From: Pelotomaculum sp. UBA1371
Lineage (GTDB): Bacteria > Bacillota > Desulfotomaculia > Desulfotomaculales > Pelotomaculaceae
DNA: 64,000 nt
Direction of reading: 5' to 3'
NCBI GenBank assembly: GCA_002305915.1
Contig: DBRJ01000063.1
Location: 1 to 64,000, forward strand
In this document: positions 23,860 through 32,787 of the stretch, piece after piece
Layout: each line of letters begins with the position of its first letter
Numbering within the stretch: position 1 is the stretch's first letter
Made by a program: the position numbers and the translations under genes
Notes under the pieces: model-generated
Told to the model about the DNA's origin: nothing
Seen by the model: only the letters and a program-made list of their open reading frames with translations
Databases searched by the model: none

Positions 23860-24684
23860 ATGAAGAAAGTGTTGACTCTGGCTTTATGCGCGGCCCTGGC
23901 CCTGGGGTTGCTCATAACCGCGGTAGGTTGCGGCCAATCGCAACCCACAGCGTTCAAGGTAGGGCTCGAATGCGGCTACGCTCCTTTCAACTGGACCCAG
24001 TCCGACGACAGCAACGGAGCAGTGCCTATTTCCGGTAGCAATGAATTTGCCGGCGGTTATGATGTGGAAATTGCCAAGATTATTGCCGAAGGCCTGGGCC
24101 GGGAGCTGGTTATTGTGAAAACGTCCTGGGACGGCCTGCCACCCGCGGTGCAGTCGGGCAGTATTGATGCCATTATTGCCGGCATGTCTCCCACTGCCGA
24201 GCGGAAGCTGACCCTCGATTTTTCCGATAACTACTATAAGTCTGATCTGGTAATGGTGGTCAGGAAGGGTTCGGCCTATGAAGGAGCCACCAGCATTCAG
24301 GATTTTTCCGGAGCCAAAATTACCGCTCAGCTTAATACTTTCCACTATACGGTCATTGATCAAATCGAAGGTGTGCAGAAACAGACCGCCATGGATGATT
24401 TTCCCGCCATGCGCGTAGCCCTGGAATCTGGTATTATTGACGGGTACGTATCCGAAAAGCCGGAGGGCATATCGGCTTCCAGCGCCAACCCGAAATTTGC
24501 CATGGTAGAGTTTGCCGATGGACAAGGCTTTGAGGCTTCTGATGATGATGTGGCCATAGCGGTGGGCTTTAAAAAAGGCAATCCCGACATTAAACGGATT
24601 AACGAGATTCTGGCCGGAGTATCCGAGGAGCAGAGACTTGCTCTGATGACTGAAGCGATTAAGAACCAGCCTTCCGGACAATAA
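23860..24684 (+). CDS. Polar amino-acid ABC transporter, substrate-binding lipoprotein
   Basis: A 274-residue lipoprotein (lipobox TAVGC, Cys at residue 25) of the family 3 solute-binding proteins (SBP_bac_3). Motifs include ECGYAPFNW, GGYDVEIAKIIAEGLG, SGSIDAIIAGMSPTAERK and LDFSDNYY. The conserved Arg that binds the ligand alpha-carboxylate lies in TAERK. It captures a polar amino acid (Arg, Lys, His, Gln or similar) outside the cell and delivers it to the permease encoded 25 nt downstream. The exact substrate cannot be read from the sequence. Three genes form one operon. Confidence 0.92.
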   Translation: MKKVLTLALCAALALGLLITAVGCGQSQPTAFKVGLECGYAPFNWTQSDDSNGAVPISGSNEFAGGYDVEIAKIIAEGLGRELVIVKTSWDGLPPAVQSGSIDAIIAGMSPTAERKLTLDFSDNYYKSDLVMVVRKGSAYEGATSIQDFSGAKITAQLNTFHYTVIDQIEGVQKQTAMDDFPAMRVALESGIIDGYVSEKPEGISASSANPKFAMVEFADGQGFEASDDDVAIAVGFKKGNPDIKRINEILAGVSEEQRLALMTEAIKNQPSGQ

Positions 24685-24709
24685 CGACACAACCGGGGTG
24701 TAATTAACG

Positions 24710-25492
24710 ATGTCTGCGGACAGTTCTTTCTTGACCTGGGTATATTATATTTTCGAAAACAACTGGCCCCTGTTTTTGATGGGGGCCAGAAATACCCTGA
24801 TTATCTCTTTAACCGGTACAATTATCGGTTTTGCTATTGGTATCCTGATCGGTATCATCAGGACCATTCCAATTGATCAAAACACCAGACTGCCGGCCAG
24901 AATAGTCTTTGAAACCGTCAACTCCTTATTATTATGTTATATCGAAGTATTTCGCGGTACTCCCATGATCGTGCAGGCCATGGTTGTTTTCTACGGTGCG
25001 GCGATGCTTTATAACATCCACTTATCTCCGATTCCTGCGGGGATTTTTATTGTCTCCATCAATACCGGCGCCTATATGGCGGAAATTGTCAGAGGCGGTA
25101 TTCTCTCCGTAGATAAAGGTCAATTCGAAGCGGCCCATTCCATCGGCATGACTCACGCCCAGACTATGGCCAACATCGTTCTTCCCCAGGCCGTGCGCAA
25201 TATTCTGCCTGCCACCAGCAATGAATTTGTAATCAATATTAAAGATACTTCCGTACTGAGCGTGATTTCAGTTACTGAACTTTTCTTTATGTCCAAGTCG
25301 GTGGCGGGGATTAACTACAGGTATTTTGAAGTCTTTCTGATTACCTGTATCATCTATTTTATAATGACATTTACCGTTACCCGGATTCTCAGATATCTGG
25401 AGGTCAGGCTGGACGGACCCTCAGCCTTTACCATCCATGGTTCGCAGACGGTTCCCGAAGCAGAATTCAGGATTGTGGGCAGGGATAGATAA
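24710..25492 (+). CDS. Polar amino-acid ABC transporter, permease
   Basis: A 260-residue HisM/GlnP-type permease with about five membrane helices. The EAA loop that contacts the ATPase reads EAAHSIGMTHAQTMANIVLP (about residues 141-160). The N-terminal GARNTLIISLTGT is typical of this subfamily. Its stop codon overlaps the ATG of the ATPase gene (TAATG), so translation is coupled. A single permease gene suggests a homodimeric channel. Confidence 0.93.
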   Translation: MSADSSFLTWVYYIFENNWPLFLMGARNTLIISLTGTIIGFAIGILIGIIRTIPIDQNTRLPARIVFETVNSLLLCYIEVFRGTPMIVQAMVVFYGAAMLYNIHLSPIPAGIFIVSINTGAYMAEIVRGGILSVDKGQFEAAHSIGMTHAQTMANIVLPQAVRNILPATSNEFVINIKDTSVLSVISVTELFFMSKSVAGINYRYFEVFLITCIIYFIMTFTVTRILRYLEVRLDGPSAFTIHGSQTVPEAEFRIVGRDR

Positions 25493-26229
25493 TGGACAAG
25501 ATTATTCAAGTCAGGCATTTGCGAAAAGTATTCGGCGCCAACGAAGTATTGAAAGACATCAATTTCTCGGTCAGTAAGGGCGAAGTGGTTTGTATCATCG
25601 GCGCCAGCGGTTCCGGTAAATCCACGCTGTTGCGCTGTCTTAACCTGCTGGAATATCCTACCAGCGGGGAAATACTATACCATGGCCATAACATCCTGGA
25701 GCATAACATGAGTAACTCGGTCTACAGGGCTAAATTGGGCATGGTTTTTCAGCAGTTCAATCTGTTCAACAACCTGTCGGTGCTTGATAATTGCGTGGTG
25801 GGACAGGTCAAGGTTTTGAAAAAAGATGTCAAATCGGCGAGGAAAACTGCCATGGAATATCTGGAACTGGTAGGCATGTCCCAGTTTATCAAAGCCAGGC
25901 CCAATCAGATCTCCGGCGGTCAAAAACAGCGGGTAGCCATCGCCCGGGCACTTTCCATGGAACCCGAAGCCCTGCTCTTCGACGAGCCCACCAGCGCCCT
26001 CGATCCCGAATTGGTGGGTGAAGTGCTCAAGGTGATGAAAAACCTGGCCAAGAGCGGGCTCACCATGCTTGTGGTTACCCATGAGATGGGTTTTGCCCGG
26101 GAGGTGGCCAACCGGGTGGTGTTTATGGATAGTGGAGTTATTGTGGAAGATGATGTGCCCGAAGTCATCTTCAATAATCCAGCTAACGAACGAACCCGGG
26201 TATTCTTGAGGAGGGTGCTGGAAGAGTAA
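25492..26229 (+). CDS. Polar amino-acid ABC transporter, ATPase
   Basis: A 245-residue ATPase of the GlnQ/HisP type. Walker A is GASGSGKST (about residues 37-45), Q-loop MVFQQFNLF, signature ISGGQKQRVAIARAL, Walker B ALLFDEPTSALDP, and switch His in VVTHEMGFA. It powers the preceding permease. The operon ends here; no strong terminator is seen in the following 150 nt. Confidence 0.95.
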   Translation: MDKIIQVRHLRKVFGANEVLKDINFSVSKGEVVCIIGASGSGKSTLLRCLNLLEYPTSGEILYHGHNILEHNMSNSVYRAKLGMVFQQFNLFNNLSVLDNCVVGQVKVLKKDVKSARKTAMEYLELVGMSQFIKARPNQISGGQKQRVAIARALSMEPEALLFDEPTSALDPELVGEVLKVMKNLAKSGLTMLVVTHEMGFAREVANRVVFMDSGVIVEDDVPEVIFNNPANERTRVFLRRVLEE

Positions 26230-26393
26230 AGGTGAATCGACGGGATAGTCCTATTGAACCTATGATCAAAATATAGGTGAAAACGGCTGGAAAGGCTTGC
26301 CGGGAATATATAAGAATTCAGGTTTAGAGTTAATTGTCTAATTCTAGATGTGTTAAGTTTATTGATTTTCTTCTAATTCACGTGAAATAATTG

Positions 26394-26426
26394 AAAAAAA
26401 GCAACCTGGTTAATCCCATGTTGCTT
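26394..26426 (-). terminator. Terminator downstream of the tRNA gene
   Basis: On the minus strand AAGCAAC (26426-26420) pairs with GTTGCTT (26405-26399), followed by a run of Ts (complement of 26394-26400). It lies about 85 nt beyond the tRNA 3' end. Confidence 0.75.
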
Positions 26427-26509
26427 CCTAAAATGCGCCTTTCTCTTGTGTTGCGTTTTCTTTTCTTTTTTTCTGTAACTTGATGGGTTAAGATAACTTG
26501 CGAATTAAA

Positions 26510-26599
26510 TGGTGCCCGAGACCGGAATCGAACCGGTACGAGCCTCGAGAGCTCGCAGGATTTTAAGTCCTGTGCGTCTGCCAGTTCCGCCACTCGGGC
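26510..26599 (-). tRNA. tRNA-Leu, anticodon TAA
   Basis: The minus strand folds as a class II tRNA. The acceptor arms are GCCCGAG and CTCGGGC, with discriminator A and encoded CCA (complement of 26510-26513). The anticodon loop CTTAAAA sits between CAGGA and TCCTG, giving TAA. A variable arm (GAGCTCTCGAGGCTC region) and a T-arm with GGTTCGATTCC are present. It reads UUA/UUG leucine codons. Confidence 0.97.
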
Positions 26600-27311
26600 A
26601 TGTTTATGTTGATTTTGACTGGTGCAATCAATAGCTTATCATTTTTTTGGACAATTATCAAGTGGTTGAATGTGGTCAACTGCGAGGTTTGATCGTATTA
26701 TATTTATTATAATACTGAAGCTGCCCCCGGGAACAAGTTCAACAACCGGTCCAGCCGTTGAAACCGCCGGGGCGTCCAATACGTATTCCAAAACGATACG
26801 TGAAAACAAATCAGCGAAATGTAAGAACTGGAAGCCGGCTACAGGTTGATATAGCGGCTGTTGTCCAGTCCCATGAAACCAGCTTGAACTGTAACATAAT
26901 AGGATGAATGCATGGCAAGTCCCAAACCCCCATCAAAATCGTAAAGCGGCCAGTAGCTGAGCGCAAAATAGTAATTCAGAGCAATTCCCGGACCGTCAGA
27001 TCTGCAGGAATTGTTTTTTTGGTCAAAAAATTACATCGAACTCCAGTATCCCAGTAGTACTCAAAAAATATTGTACATAAGTTTAATTATTGTGACTATA
27101 AGTAAAGGAGCTTCCATTTATACTAGCACTATTGAAAAAGATATAATTATAAGATAAAATATCACCAGGTACTAATAATTCCCTGAGTTATTCAAATAAT
27201 TGCAAGAAAATAAAATAGTTGCCGGATTTTACTTTTCATCAGGTACTGTCAGAGTCAGAGATACTGTCAAACATTATGTATTTAACTAAAAGAGTTTAGG
27301 AGCTGAATAAA
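26600..27311. other. 0.7-kb AT-rich intergenic region containing a gene remnant
   Basis: Apart from the minus-strand remnant at 26839-27060 and a small palindrome (ACGTAT/ATACGT, about 26778-26801), this is AT-rich without clear features. The last 60 nt serve as leader of the gene at 27312. Confidence 0.4.
26839..27060 (-). pseudogene. Remnant of an unidentified gene, frameshifted at an A run
   Basis: On the minus strand the frame ending at TAG 26839-26841 encodes about 58 residues of natural composition, rich in aromatics (GIALNYYFALSYWPLYDF, then LGLAMHSSYYVTVQAGFMGL). No start codon with ribosome site precedes it. Just upstream, across a run of seven As (complement of 27014-27020), another frame looks coding (EYYWDTGVRCNFL). 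A frameshift at that homopolymer would join them. I do not recognise the protein; the 5' part is gone. Confidence 0.45.
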
Positions 27312-27605
27312 ATGAGCAAGATCCAGATATCCGAAGACGCCAGGGACTTTATTCTCAAAAAAGCTGATGCTGTTACTGTGGAAGCAATGGAGTTGTCCGG
27401 TTGCTTCGGCTTTGCTATTATGCCTGTTGTGATTGAAGGTGAACCGCCCGAACCCGAAAAATATGATGAATTTATGTCCGATGGGATTAAGGTCTACATT
27501 ACCAAGGGGGCTATTTTTGCTCCGGAGGGTTCGCGGATCTACCTGGAGGGTGATAAACAAATCTACCAGGCCCTTGAGATCGAAGGGCTGAGATATGAGG
27601 TTTAA
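27312..27605 (+). CDS. Small HesB/IscA-like protein (CC/Se-motif family, Cys form)
   Basis: A 97-residue protein. The N-terminus (SKIQISEDARDFILKKADAVTVEAM) and the strand pattern GIKVYITKGAIF resemble the A-type carrier fold of HesB-like small proteins. Some of these are selenoproteins with a U/C pair after the sequence SG. Here the motif is LSGCFGF: one Cys only, and none at the C-terminus where IscA has CGCG, so Fe-S carriage in the usual way is unlikely. A thiol or redox role is a guess. It stands alone with a 700-nt upstream spacer. Confidence 0.65.
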   Translation: MSKIQISEDARDFILKKADAVTVEAMELSGCFGFAIMPVVIEGEPPEPEKYDEFMSDGIKVYITKGAIFAPEGSRIYLEGDKQIYQALEIEGLRYEV

Positions 27606-27799
27606 GATAAAGAAGTAACATTTAAACAACCATGGCGCTTGCGAAGTGTCAGTATAAAGGGAAAAAATGACAAATAACATGCTTTCCGGGTAAATATTTT
27701 TCAAAACGGCCGTTTGGGAATTAAAAGAAGGTATCAGGAGAACCGATCCCTGTATACGCGTTTAGGGGTCCCTGCTCCCCCTGCATAATAAGGTGGGAA

Positions 27800-28165
27800 T
27801 CATGAGACCTTTTCTTCCAGCAGCATCAACAAAGCCCGGGCTGCCGCGTCCTCAGGACTTTTGTTGCAGATTTCCATCCTTTCGTCCCGGTAACACCAAC
27901 TGTCGGTATCCCTGTCGTAGGTCAGTGAAAAGCCTTTTGTAGAACGCTTCTTTAATTCGTAAAGCAGCATGGTCAAGCGGGGGAGCCAGACGAGGTGGCC
28001 CACGCTGCGAAGGGAGAGGACAATTTTTTTCTCCTTTTCGTGCTTCAGGTTAATGGGTTCGATAATTTCCTCGCCGGCTTCCCCAAAAACGATGGTCAGA
28101 TCTCCCACCTTTGGTTCCCAGGGAATGTATTTAGCCAGCTTTTTCGCCAGGTCAACGCTGATCAA
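27800..28165 (-). CDS. Hypothetical protein, 121 residues
   Basis: The convincing start is TTG at 28165, 6 nt after AAGGAGGGG (minus strand, 28172-28180). The open frame continues upstream to 28405, but that part lacks coding character. The product starts ISVDLAKKLAKYIPWEPKVGD and ends in a helix AAARALLMLLEEKV. In between are strands such as KIVLSLRSVGHLVWLPRL. No cysteine cluster, signal or membrane span is seen. The family is unknown to me. Confidence 0.65.
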   Translation of the reverse strand: MISVDLAKKLAKYIPWEPKVGDLTIVFGEAGEEIIEPINLKHEKEKKIVLSLRSVGHLVWLPRLTMLLYELKKRSTKGFSLTYDRDTDSWCYRDERMEICNKSPEDAAARALLMLLEEKVS

Positions 28166-28539
28166 TGTTTTCCCCTCCTTACGCCTGACTGGCTTTGCTA
28201 GTTTTGCTTGATCTGACAGATAACATCCAGTAATTGGTAGGCAATGAACCCGGGCAGACCGAGGGGCGCCCTTTTTTTGTTGGTGCAGGGATAGATCTGC
28301 GGTTAAAAGTGAGCCTCCCTGTCTATGTATTTGTTTAATAATTCCTTGCGGCTGTTTAAAACTCCTGCCGGGGAAATCGCCTGCTCCTTGAATCCAGCTG
28401 ATCATGAACCTAAAAAGAACAGTTAATTCGACCTGGCCTTGCCCTTCAAGCGAATGGAAATTAAATATAAAATATTGCGTTTCATTGCAGCAGGATTTTG
28501 TTTTGGGTGGACGGCGCCGAGAAAAAACAAGGGCGTCCT
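28166..28539. other. Intergenic region between two minus-strand hypothetical genes
   Basis: It holds the terminator of the upstream small gene (28522-28554) and the leader of the gene ending at 27800. The frame open on the minus strand here has no ribosome site or recognisable product. Nothing else seen. Confidence 0.4.
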
Positions 28540-28554
28540 TTATAGGGGGACGCC
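28522..28554 (-). terminator. Terminator overlapping the stop of the 62-residue gene
   Basis: GGCGTCC and GGACGCC (28548-28554 with 28532-28538) form a 7-bp stem that contains the last codons of the gene at 28540. On the minus strand a T-rich tail follows (complement of 28522-28530). Confidence 0.75.
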
Positions 28555-28728
28555 TCTTTCTCTCAAACCCGCGCGTACTTCCGCCGACAAGTACTGGTTA
28601 ACATAGTTTTCCCAGTTGGGAAAGCGGCCCTTTAATTCCATGAGTATTGCTGCGTGCTCGTAATAAAACTCTGCAAGTTTGACAACATTGTCCTTGTATT
28701 TGATAAACTCTGATAAAAGATGAAGCAA
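28540..28728 (-). CDS. Small hypothetical helical protein, 62 residues
   Basis: TTG at 28728 follows AAAGGGGGA by about 7 nt, and the peptide from there (LHLLSEFIKYKDNVVKLAEF, ending AEVRAGLRERGVPL) is helical and soluble. The open frame extends upstream to 28884, but that part is unlikely to be translated given the internal ribosome site. The family is unknown. It is divergent from aprB, with 430 nt between. Confidence 0.6.
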   Translation of the reverse strand: MLHLLSEFIKYKDNVVKLAEFYYEHAAILMELKGRFPNWENYVNQYLSAEVRAGLRERGVPL

Positions 28729-29159
28729 AAAACGTCCCCCTTTAAATTGATTTAAGAACAAGTAAACCGGGCGTATACATATTTTATGAATATTAAACGT
28801 AACTTGTTCCAACAGACTACCGGTGCTTAAAGCGCGGGGCTGGCTACAATAGAATTTATCGAACCTCGTTAATCTTTCATTCATCTTTCTGTCCAGATCT
28901 ACTGCACCTCTCTGCCGGGGGGCGTTTTTTTTATTTAGGGGCTGTTTGCTTCATTGCCAGAGAGCTAAGGGACATTCATTTGTTTTTTTGACGTGGATCC
29001 TTATTGTTTATTTTTGTTTAAATGTACGGGAACTGAGGCAGACACTTTAGGAGCATGATTTCCGGTTTCTTAAAATAGTTATAGAAGGAAGGTTAATTAG
29101 GCAAAGCACTTTATTTCCGGTTTGTAAAGCGCCGGGATTGAATGGGGGAGGTGTTTTAA

Positions 29160-29603
29160 ATGCCGGCTTTTATCATTGCCGAAAAGTGTGACGGATGCAA
29201 GGGGCGGGACAGGACAGCCTGTATGTATGCTTGCCCCAATGACCTGATGGTGCTGGACAAGGTGACCATGAAGGCGTATAACCGGGACCCCTGGATGTGC
29301 TGGGAGTGTCTCTGCTGTGCTAAAATCTGCCCCCAGCAGGCAATTGACCTGCGGGGCTACGCTGATTTTGTGCCGCTGGGCGCCAGTGCCATACCCCTGC
29401 GGAGCACAGATAGTATTTTATGGACGATCCGTTTTCGCAACGGGACCGTGAAGCGCTTCAAATTTCCAGTGCGCAATACGGAAGAAGGCAGCGCAGTACC
29501 CGGCGGGAAATTCGGTCCGGGCAGGGCTGAGGACATCAACAGCCCCTACCTTTTTACCGAGCCGGCTTCACTTGGTGTAGAGCTCCCTGTTTTGAAGAAA
29601 TAA
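29160..29603 (+). CDS. aprB: Adenylylsulfate (APS) reductase, beta subunit
   Basis: A 147-residue ferredoxin-like subunit that carries two [4Fe-4S] clusters and passes electrons to the FAD of AprA. Cluster ligands are in CDGCKGRDRTACMYACP (N-terminal) and CWECLCCAKICP (about residues 42-57). The long C-terminal tail (RFRNGTVKRFKFPVRNTEEG) is typical of AprB and wraps around the alpha subunit. ATG follows GGGGGAGGTG. It heads the operon aprB-aprA-qmoA-qmoB. In Gram-positive sulfate reducers sat is usually just upstream; it is not here. Confidence 0.97.
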   Translation: MPAFIIAEKCDGCKGRDRTACMYACPNDLMVLDKVTMKAYNRDPWMCWECLCCAKICPQQAIDLRGYADFVPLGASAIPLRSTDSILWTIRFRNGTVKRFKFPVRNTEEGSAVPGGKFGPGRAEDINSPYLFTEPASLGVELPVLKK

Positions 29604-29631
29604 AAGAAAATGAAGAGAGGAGGGGGTTGAG

Positions 29632-31521
29632 CTGGTCTACCCGGAGTTTGAAACTGTAGAAGTCAGCACCGATCTACTGATTGTGGGCGGCGGCATGGCA
29701 GCCTGCGGGGCAGCCGTCGAGGCGGCCTACTGGGGTAAAAAGCACGGAGTCAAGGTAACCCTGGTGGATAAAGCCGCCCTTGACCGCAGCGGCGCCGTGG
29801 CCATGGGCCTTTCCGCCATCAATCAGTACATGGGGCTGTCGGGGCGGGCCCAAAACAAGAATACGGTTGAGGATTACGTTGATTATGTGACCAGGGACCT
29901 GATGGGCATCACCCGGCAGGACCTGGTGTACGACATTGCCCGGCACGTGGACTCCTCGGTACACCTTTTCGAGCAGTGGGGACTCCCCATCTGGAAGACC
30001 GGAGAAGGGAAATACGTCAATGAGGGGCGCTGGCAGCTGCTCATCAACGGTGAGTCCTATAAGGTAATTGTTGCGGAGGCCGCAAAAAACGCCCTGGGCC
30101 CGGAAAACATTTACGAGCGCATTTTTATCCTGGAGCCGCTCCTGGACGGTGACCGGGTGGCCGGGGCGGTGGGTTTCAGTGTCCGCGAGAACAAGTTTTT
30201 CGTGTTCAAGGCGAAAGCAGTTCTGGTGGCCATGGGCGGCGCGGTGGGCGTCTTTAAGCCGCGCTCCACCGGAGAGGGATTGGGCCGCAGCTGGTATCCC
30301 CCTTTCAGCACCGGCTCCAGCGCCTACTTTACAATTCGTTCCGGAGCCGAGATGACCTGTCAGGAAGTCCGCTTTATTCCCGTCCGTTTCAAGGACGCCT
30401 ACGGTCCGGTGGGCGCCTGGTTCCTGCACTTTAAGTCCCGGGCCACCAGTGCCCTGGGCGGCGAGTACATGGTGGAGCGCCGGGCTGAGCTTGAAAAATG
30501 GGGGCCCTACGGACTGGCCAGGCCCATTCCGGCAAACCTGCGCAATTACCTGGGTATGCTGGACTGTTTTGAAGGCAAAGGGCCTGTCTACATGCGCACG
30601 GACGAGGCCATTGCCAGGCTTGCGGCTCAGGGAGAGGGGGACGCCAGGGCTTTAAAGAAGAAGATGAAGCAGCTGGAAACGGAGGCCTGGGAGGACTTCC
30701 TCGATATGACAATTTCCCAGGCGCTCCTGTGGGCCGCTACCAACACCGAACCGGAGAAGCGTTCTTCCGAAATAGCAGCTGCAGAGCCCTATTTCATCGG
30801 TTCCCATTCAGGGGCCTCCGGAGCCTGGGTCAGCGGCCCGGCGGACCTGGCCCCGTCTGAATATTTCTGGGGCTACGGTAATATGACCACGGTCCGGGGT
30901 CTTTTCGCGGCCGGTGACGCCTCCGGGGCCTCCAGCCACAAGTTCTCCTCCGGTTCCCACGCCGAAGGCCGGATTGCCGCCAAGTCCGCCGTTAAATTCA
31001 TCCTGGAAAACAGCGTCCGGCCGGATGTCGACGGGGCTGTTGTGGAAGAGCTCAAGGACAGGATCTACCGGCCGCTGGCAACATACGAGAAATACCGGAA
31101 CTACACAACGAACCCCGACATCAATCCGAATTATATCCGGCCCAAGATGTACATGTACCGGCTGCAGAAGCTCATGGACGAGTATGCCGGCGGCGTAAGC
31201 GCCAATTTTTCAACCAATACCCCTTCCCTGGAGAGAGCGCTGGAGCTCCTGGCTTTCCTGCGGGAGGACGCTGAAAAACTGGCGGCCCAGGACCTGCACG
31301 AGTTGATGCGGTGCTGGGAAAACGTCCACCGCACCTGGCAGGCCGAAGCCCACGTCCGGACTGTTCTCTTCCGGGAGGAGACCCGCTGGCCGGGCTACTA
31401 TTACCGTGCCGACTACCCGGAAATGGACGAGAAGAACTGGCATTGCTTTGCCAATATTACCTGGAACCCCGCTAGCGGCCAGTGGACCTGCGCAAAGCGC
31501 CCGGTGCTCCACATTCTTTAA
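29632..31521 (+). CDS. aprA: Adenylylsulfate (APS) reductase, alpha subunit, probably starting at CTG
   Basis: The FAD-containing catalytic subunit that reduces APS to sulfite and AMP in dissimilatory sulfate reduction. The dinucleotide-binding strand reads TDLLIVGGGMAACGAA. The first GTG (29683) falls inside it, after the strand, so it cannot be the true start. CTG at 29632 lies 5 nt after AGGAGGGGG (29618-29626) and gives a normal 629-residue protein with the expected lead-in (VETVE-like segment: FETVEVSTD). No ATG, GTG or TTG is in frame before 29683. Other family landmarks: GAVAMGLSAINQY, GRSWYPPFS, FSSGSHAEGRIAAKSAVKF, and the Trp-rich C-terminus. It follows aprB by 28 nt. Confidence 0.95.
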   Translation: MVYPEFETVEVSTDLLIVGGGMAACGAAVEAAYWGKKHGVKVTLVDKAALDRSGAVAMGLSAINQYMGLSGRAQNKNTVEDYVDYVTRDLMGITRQDLVYDIARHVDSSVHLFEQWGLPIWKTGEGKYVNEGRWQLLINGESYKVIVAEAAKNALGPENIYERIFILEPLLDGDRVAGAVGFSVRENKFFVFKAKAVLVAMGGAVGVFKPRSTGEGLGRSWYPPFSTGSSAYFTIRSGAEMTCQEVRFIPVRFKDAYGPVGAWFLHFKSRATSALGGEYMVERRAELEKWGPYGLARPIPANLRNYLGMLDCFEGKGPVYMRTDEAIARLAAQGEGDARALKKKMKQLETEAWEDFLDMTISQALLWAATNTEPEKRSSEIAAAEPYFIGSHSGASGAWVSGPADLAPSEYFWGYGNMTTVRGLFAAGDASGASSHKFSSGSHAEGRIAAKSAVKFILENSVRPDVDGAVVEELKDRIYRPLATYEKYRNYTTNPDINPNYIRPKMYMYRLQKLMDEYAGGVSANFSTNTPSLERALELLAFLREDAEKLAAQDLHELMRCWENVHRTWQAEAHVRTVLFREETRWPGYYYRADYPEMDEKNWHCFANITWNPASGQWTCAKRPVLHIL

Positions 31522-31530
31522 TTAAATTCC

Positions 31531-32787
31531 ATGAACGAGACTATTCTGGTGGTTGGCGGCGGGATCAGCGGGCTTACCGCTGCGGTTGAAGCTGCCGAAG
31601 CAGGCTTCGACGTGCTCCTGCTCGAGAAAAAGCCCGGCCTGGGGGGGCGGGTTGCCCAGTTAAACCTGTATTTCCCCAAACTGTGTTCTCCCAATTGCGG
31701 CCTTGAAATTATTTTTAAAAGGCTGGCGGCCAATTCCCGGTTCCGTTTTTTGACTTCGGCCGAGGTGATTGCCGTTTCGGGCGGGGAGGGCTCCTTTGAG
31801 GTTGTGGTAAATTTAAAGCCCACTTTTGTGAAGGAAAACTGCACCGGCTGCGGCAGGTGCGCAGAGGTCTGCCCTGCGGAGAGGCCCAATGCCTTTAATT
31901 TCGGCTTTGACCGGACGAAGGCTGCCTACCTGCCCCACAGGCTTGCCTTCCCCTACCGCTACGTGATTGACGGGGAGGCCTGTCGGGGTCCTTCCTGCGC
32001 CAGGTGTACGGCAGCCTGTCCCTATGGGGCAATCGACCTGGAGATGGAGGCGAGGACGCTGATCCTGAAGGCCGGCTCCGTGATCTGGGCGGCCGGCTGG
32101 GAGCCCTACGACACGGCCAGGCTGGGTAATTACGGCGGGGGGCGCTATCCCAACGTGATTACAAACATGGTGCTGGAAAGAATGGCGTCCCCCGGCGGCC
32201 CCACCTCAGGTAAAATCCTGCGACCCTCGGACAGACGGGAGCCGGCCAGCATAGCCTTTGTGCAGTGCGCCGGCTCCCGCGACGAAAACCACCTGCGAAC
32301 CTGCTCCGGCGTCTGCTGCCTGGTTTCTTTAAAACAGGCGGCTTACGTCAGGGAATGTTGCCCGGAAGCCAGGCTTGCCATGTTTTACATAGATATCCGG
32401 GCCAGGGGATTTTACGAGGACTTTTATGCCAGGGTGCGGGAAGGGACTGGTATAGAGCTGACCAAAGGGAAGCCCGGTGAGATTAGAGAAGACCCCGCTA
32501 CCGGGAACCTGCTGGTCCTGGTGGAGAATCAGCTCAACGGCCGGGTTCTGGAGGAAAACTTTGAACTGGTGGTGCTGGCTGCGGGCATGGCCCCTTCTGC
32601 CCTGTGCGCCGGATTGCCGGCTTCAGCCAGGGACAGGGACGGCTTTGTGAGCCCGGTTCTGGCGCCGGGATTCTATGCCGCCGGCTGTGCCACCAGGCCC
32701 ATGGAAGTGGCCCCTGCGGTGCGCAGCGGAGCCGCTGCCGCGCTCCGGGCGGTTCAATGGTTGGGGAGGCGGGGTCATGGCCGCTAA
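31531..32787 (+). CDS. qmoA: QmoA, HdrA-like flavoprotein of the quinone-interacting oxidoreductase
   Basis: A 418-residue FAD protein related to the heterodisulfide reductase subunit HdrA. It has an N-terminal GGGISGLTAAVEAAEAG FAD-binding motif, and the HdrA-typical CSPNCGLE segment. Two Fe-S type motifs follow: CTGCGRCAEVCP (about residues 103-114) and CRGPSCARCTAACP. Also present are the HdrA-family stretches FVQCAGSRDENH and CSGVCCLVSLKQA. In sulfate reducers it forms part of the complex that feeds electrons to APS reductase. The ATG, 9 nt after the aprA stop, has no visible ribosome site, so it probably relies on coupling to aprA translation. Confidence 0.95.
   Translation: MNETILVVGGGISGLTAAVEAAEAGFDVLLLEKKPGLGGRVAQLNLYFPKLCSPNCGLEIIFKRLAANSRFRFLTSAEVIAVSGGEGSFEVVVNLKPTFVKENCTGCGRCAEVCPAERPNAFNFGFDRTKAAYLPHRLAFPYRYVIDGEACRGPSCARCTAACPYGAIDLEMEARTLILKAGSVIWAAGWEPYDTARLGNYGGGRYPNVITNMVLERMASPGGPTSGKILRPSDRREPASIAFVQCAGSRDENHLRTCSGVCCLVSLKQAAYVRECCPEARLAMFYIDIRARGFYEDFYARVREGTGIELTKGKPGEIREDPATGNLLVLVENQLNGRVLEENFELVVLAAGMAPSALCAGLPASARDRDGFVSPVLAPGFYAAGCATRPMEVAPAVRSGAAAALRAVQWLGRRGHGR

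Noticed and set aside
26378..26593. Minus-strand ORF of 71 codons beginning MAELADAQDLKSCELSRL
   Set aside because: It reads through the tRNA-Leu gene; such ORFs over tRNA genes are a known artefact.
28166..28405. N-terminal extension of the minus-strand gene ending at 27800
   Set aside because: A strong ribosome site and TTG at 28165 define a shorter protein; the extension has no coding character.
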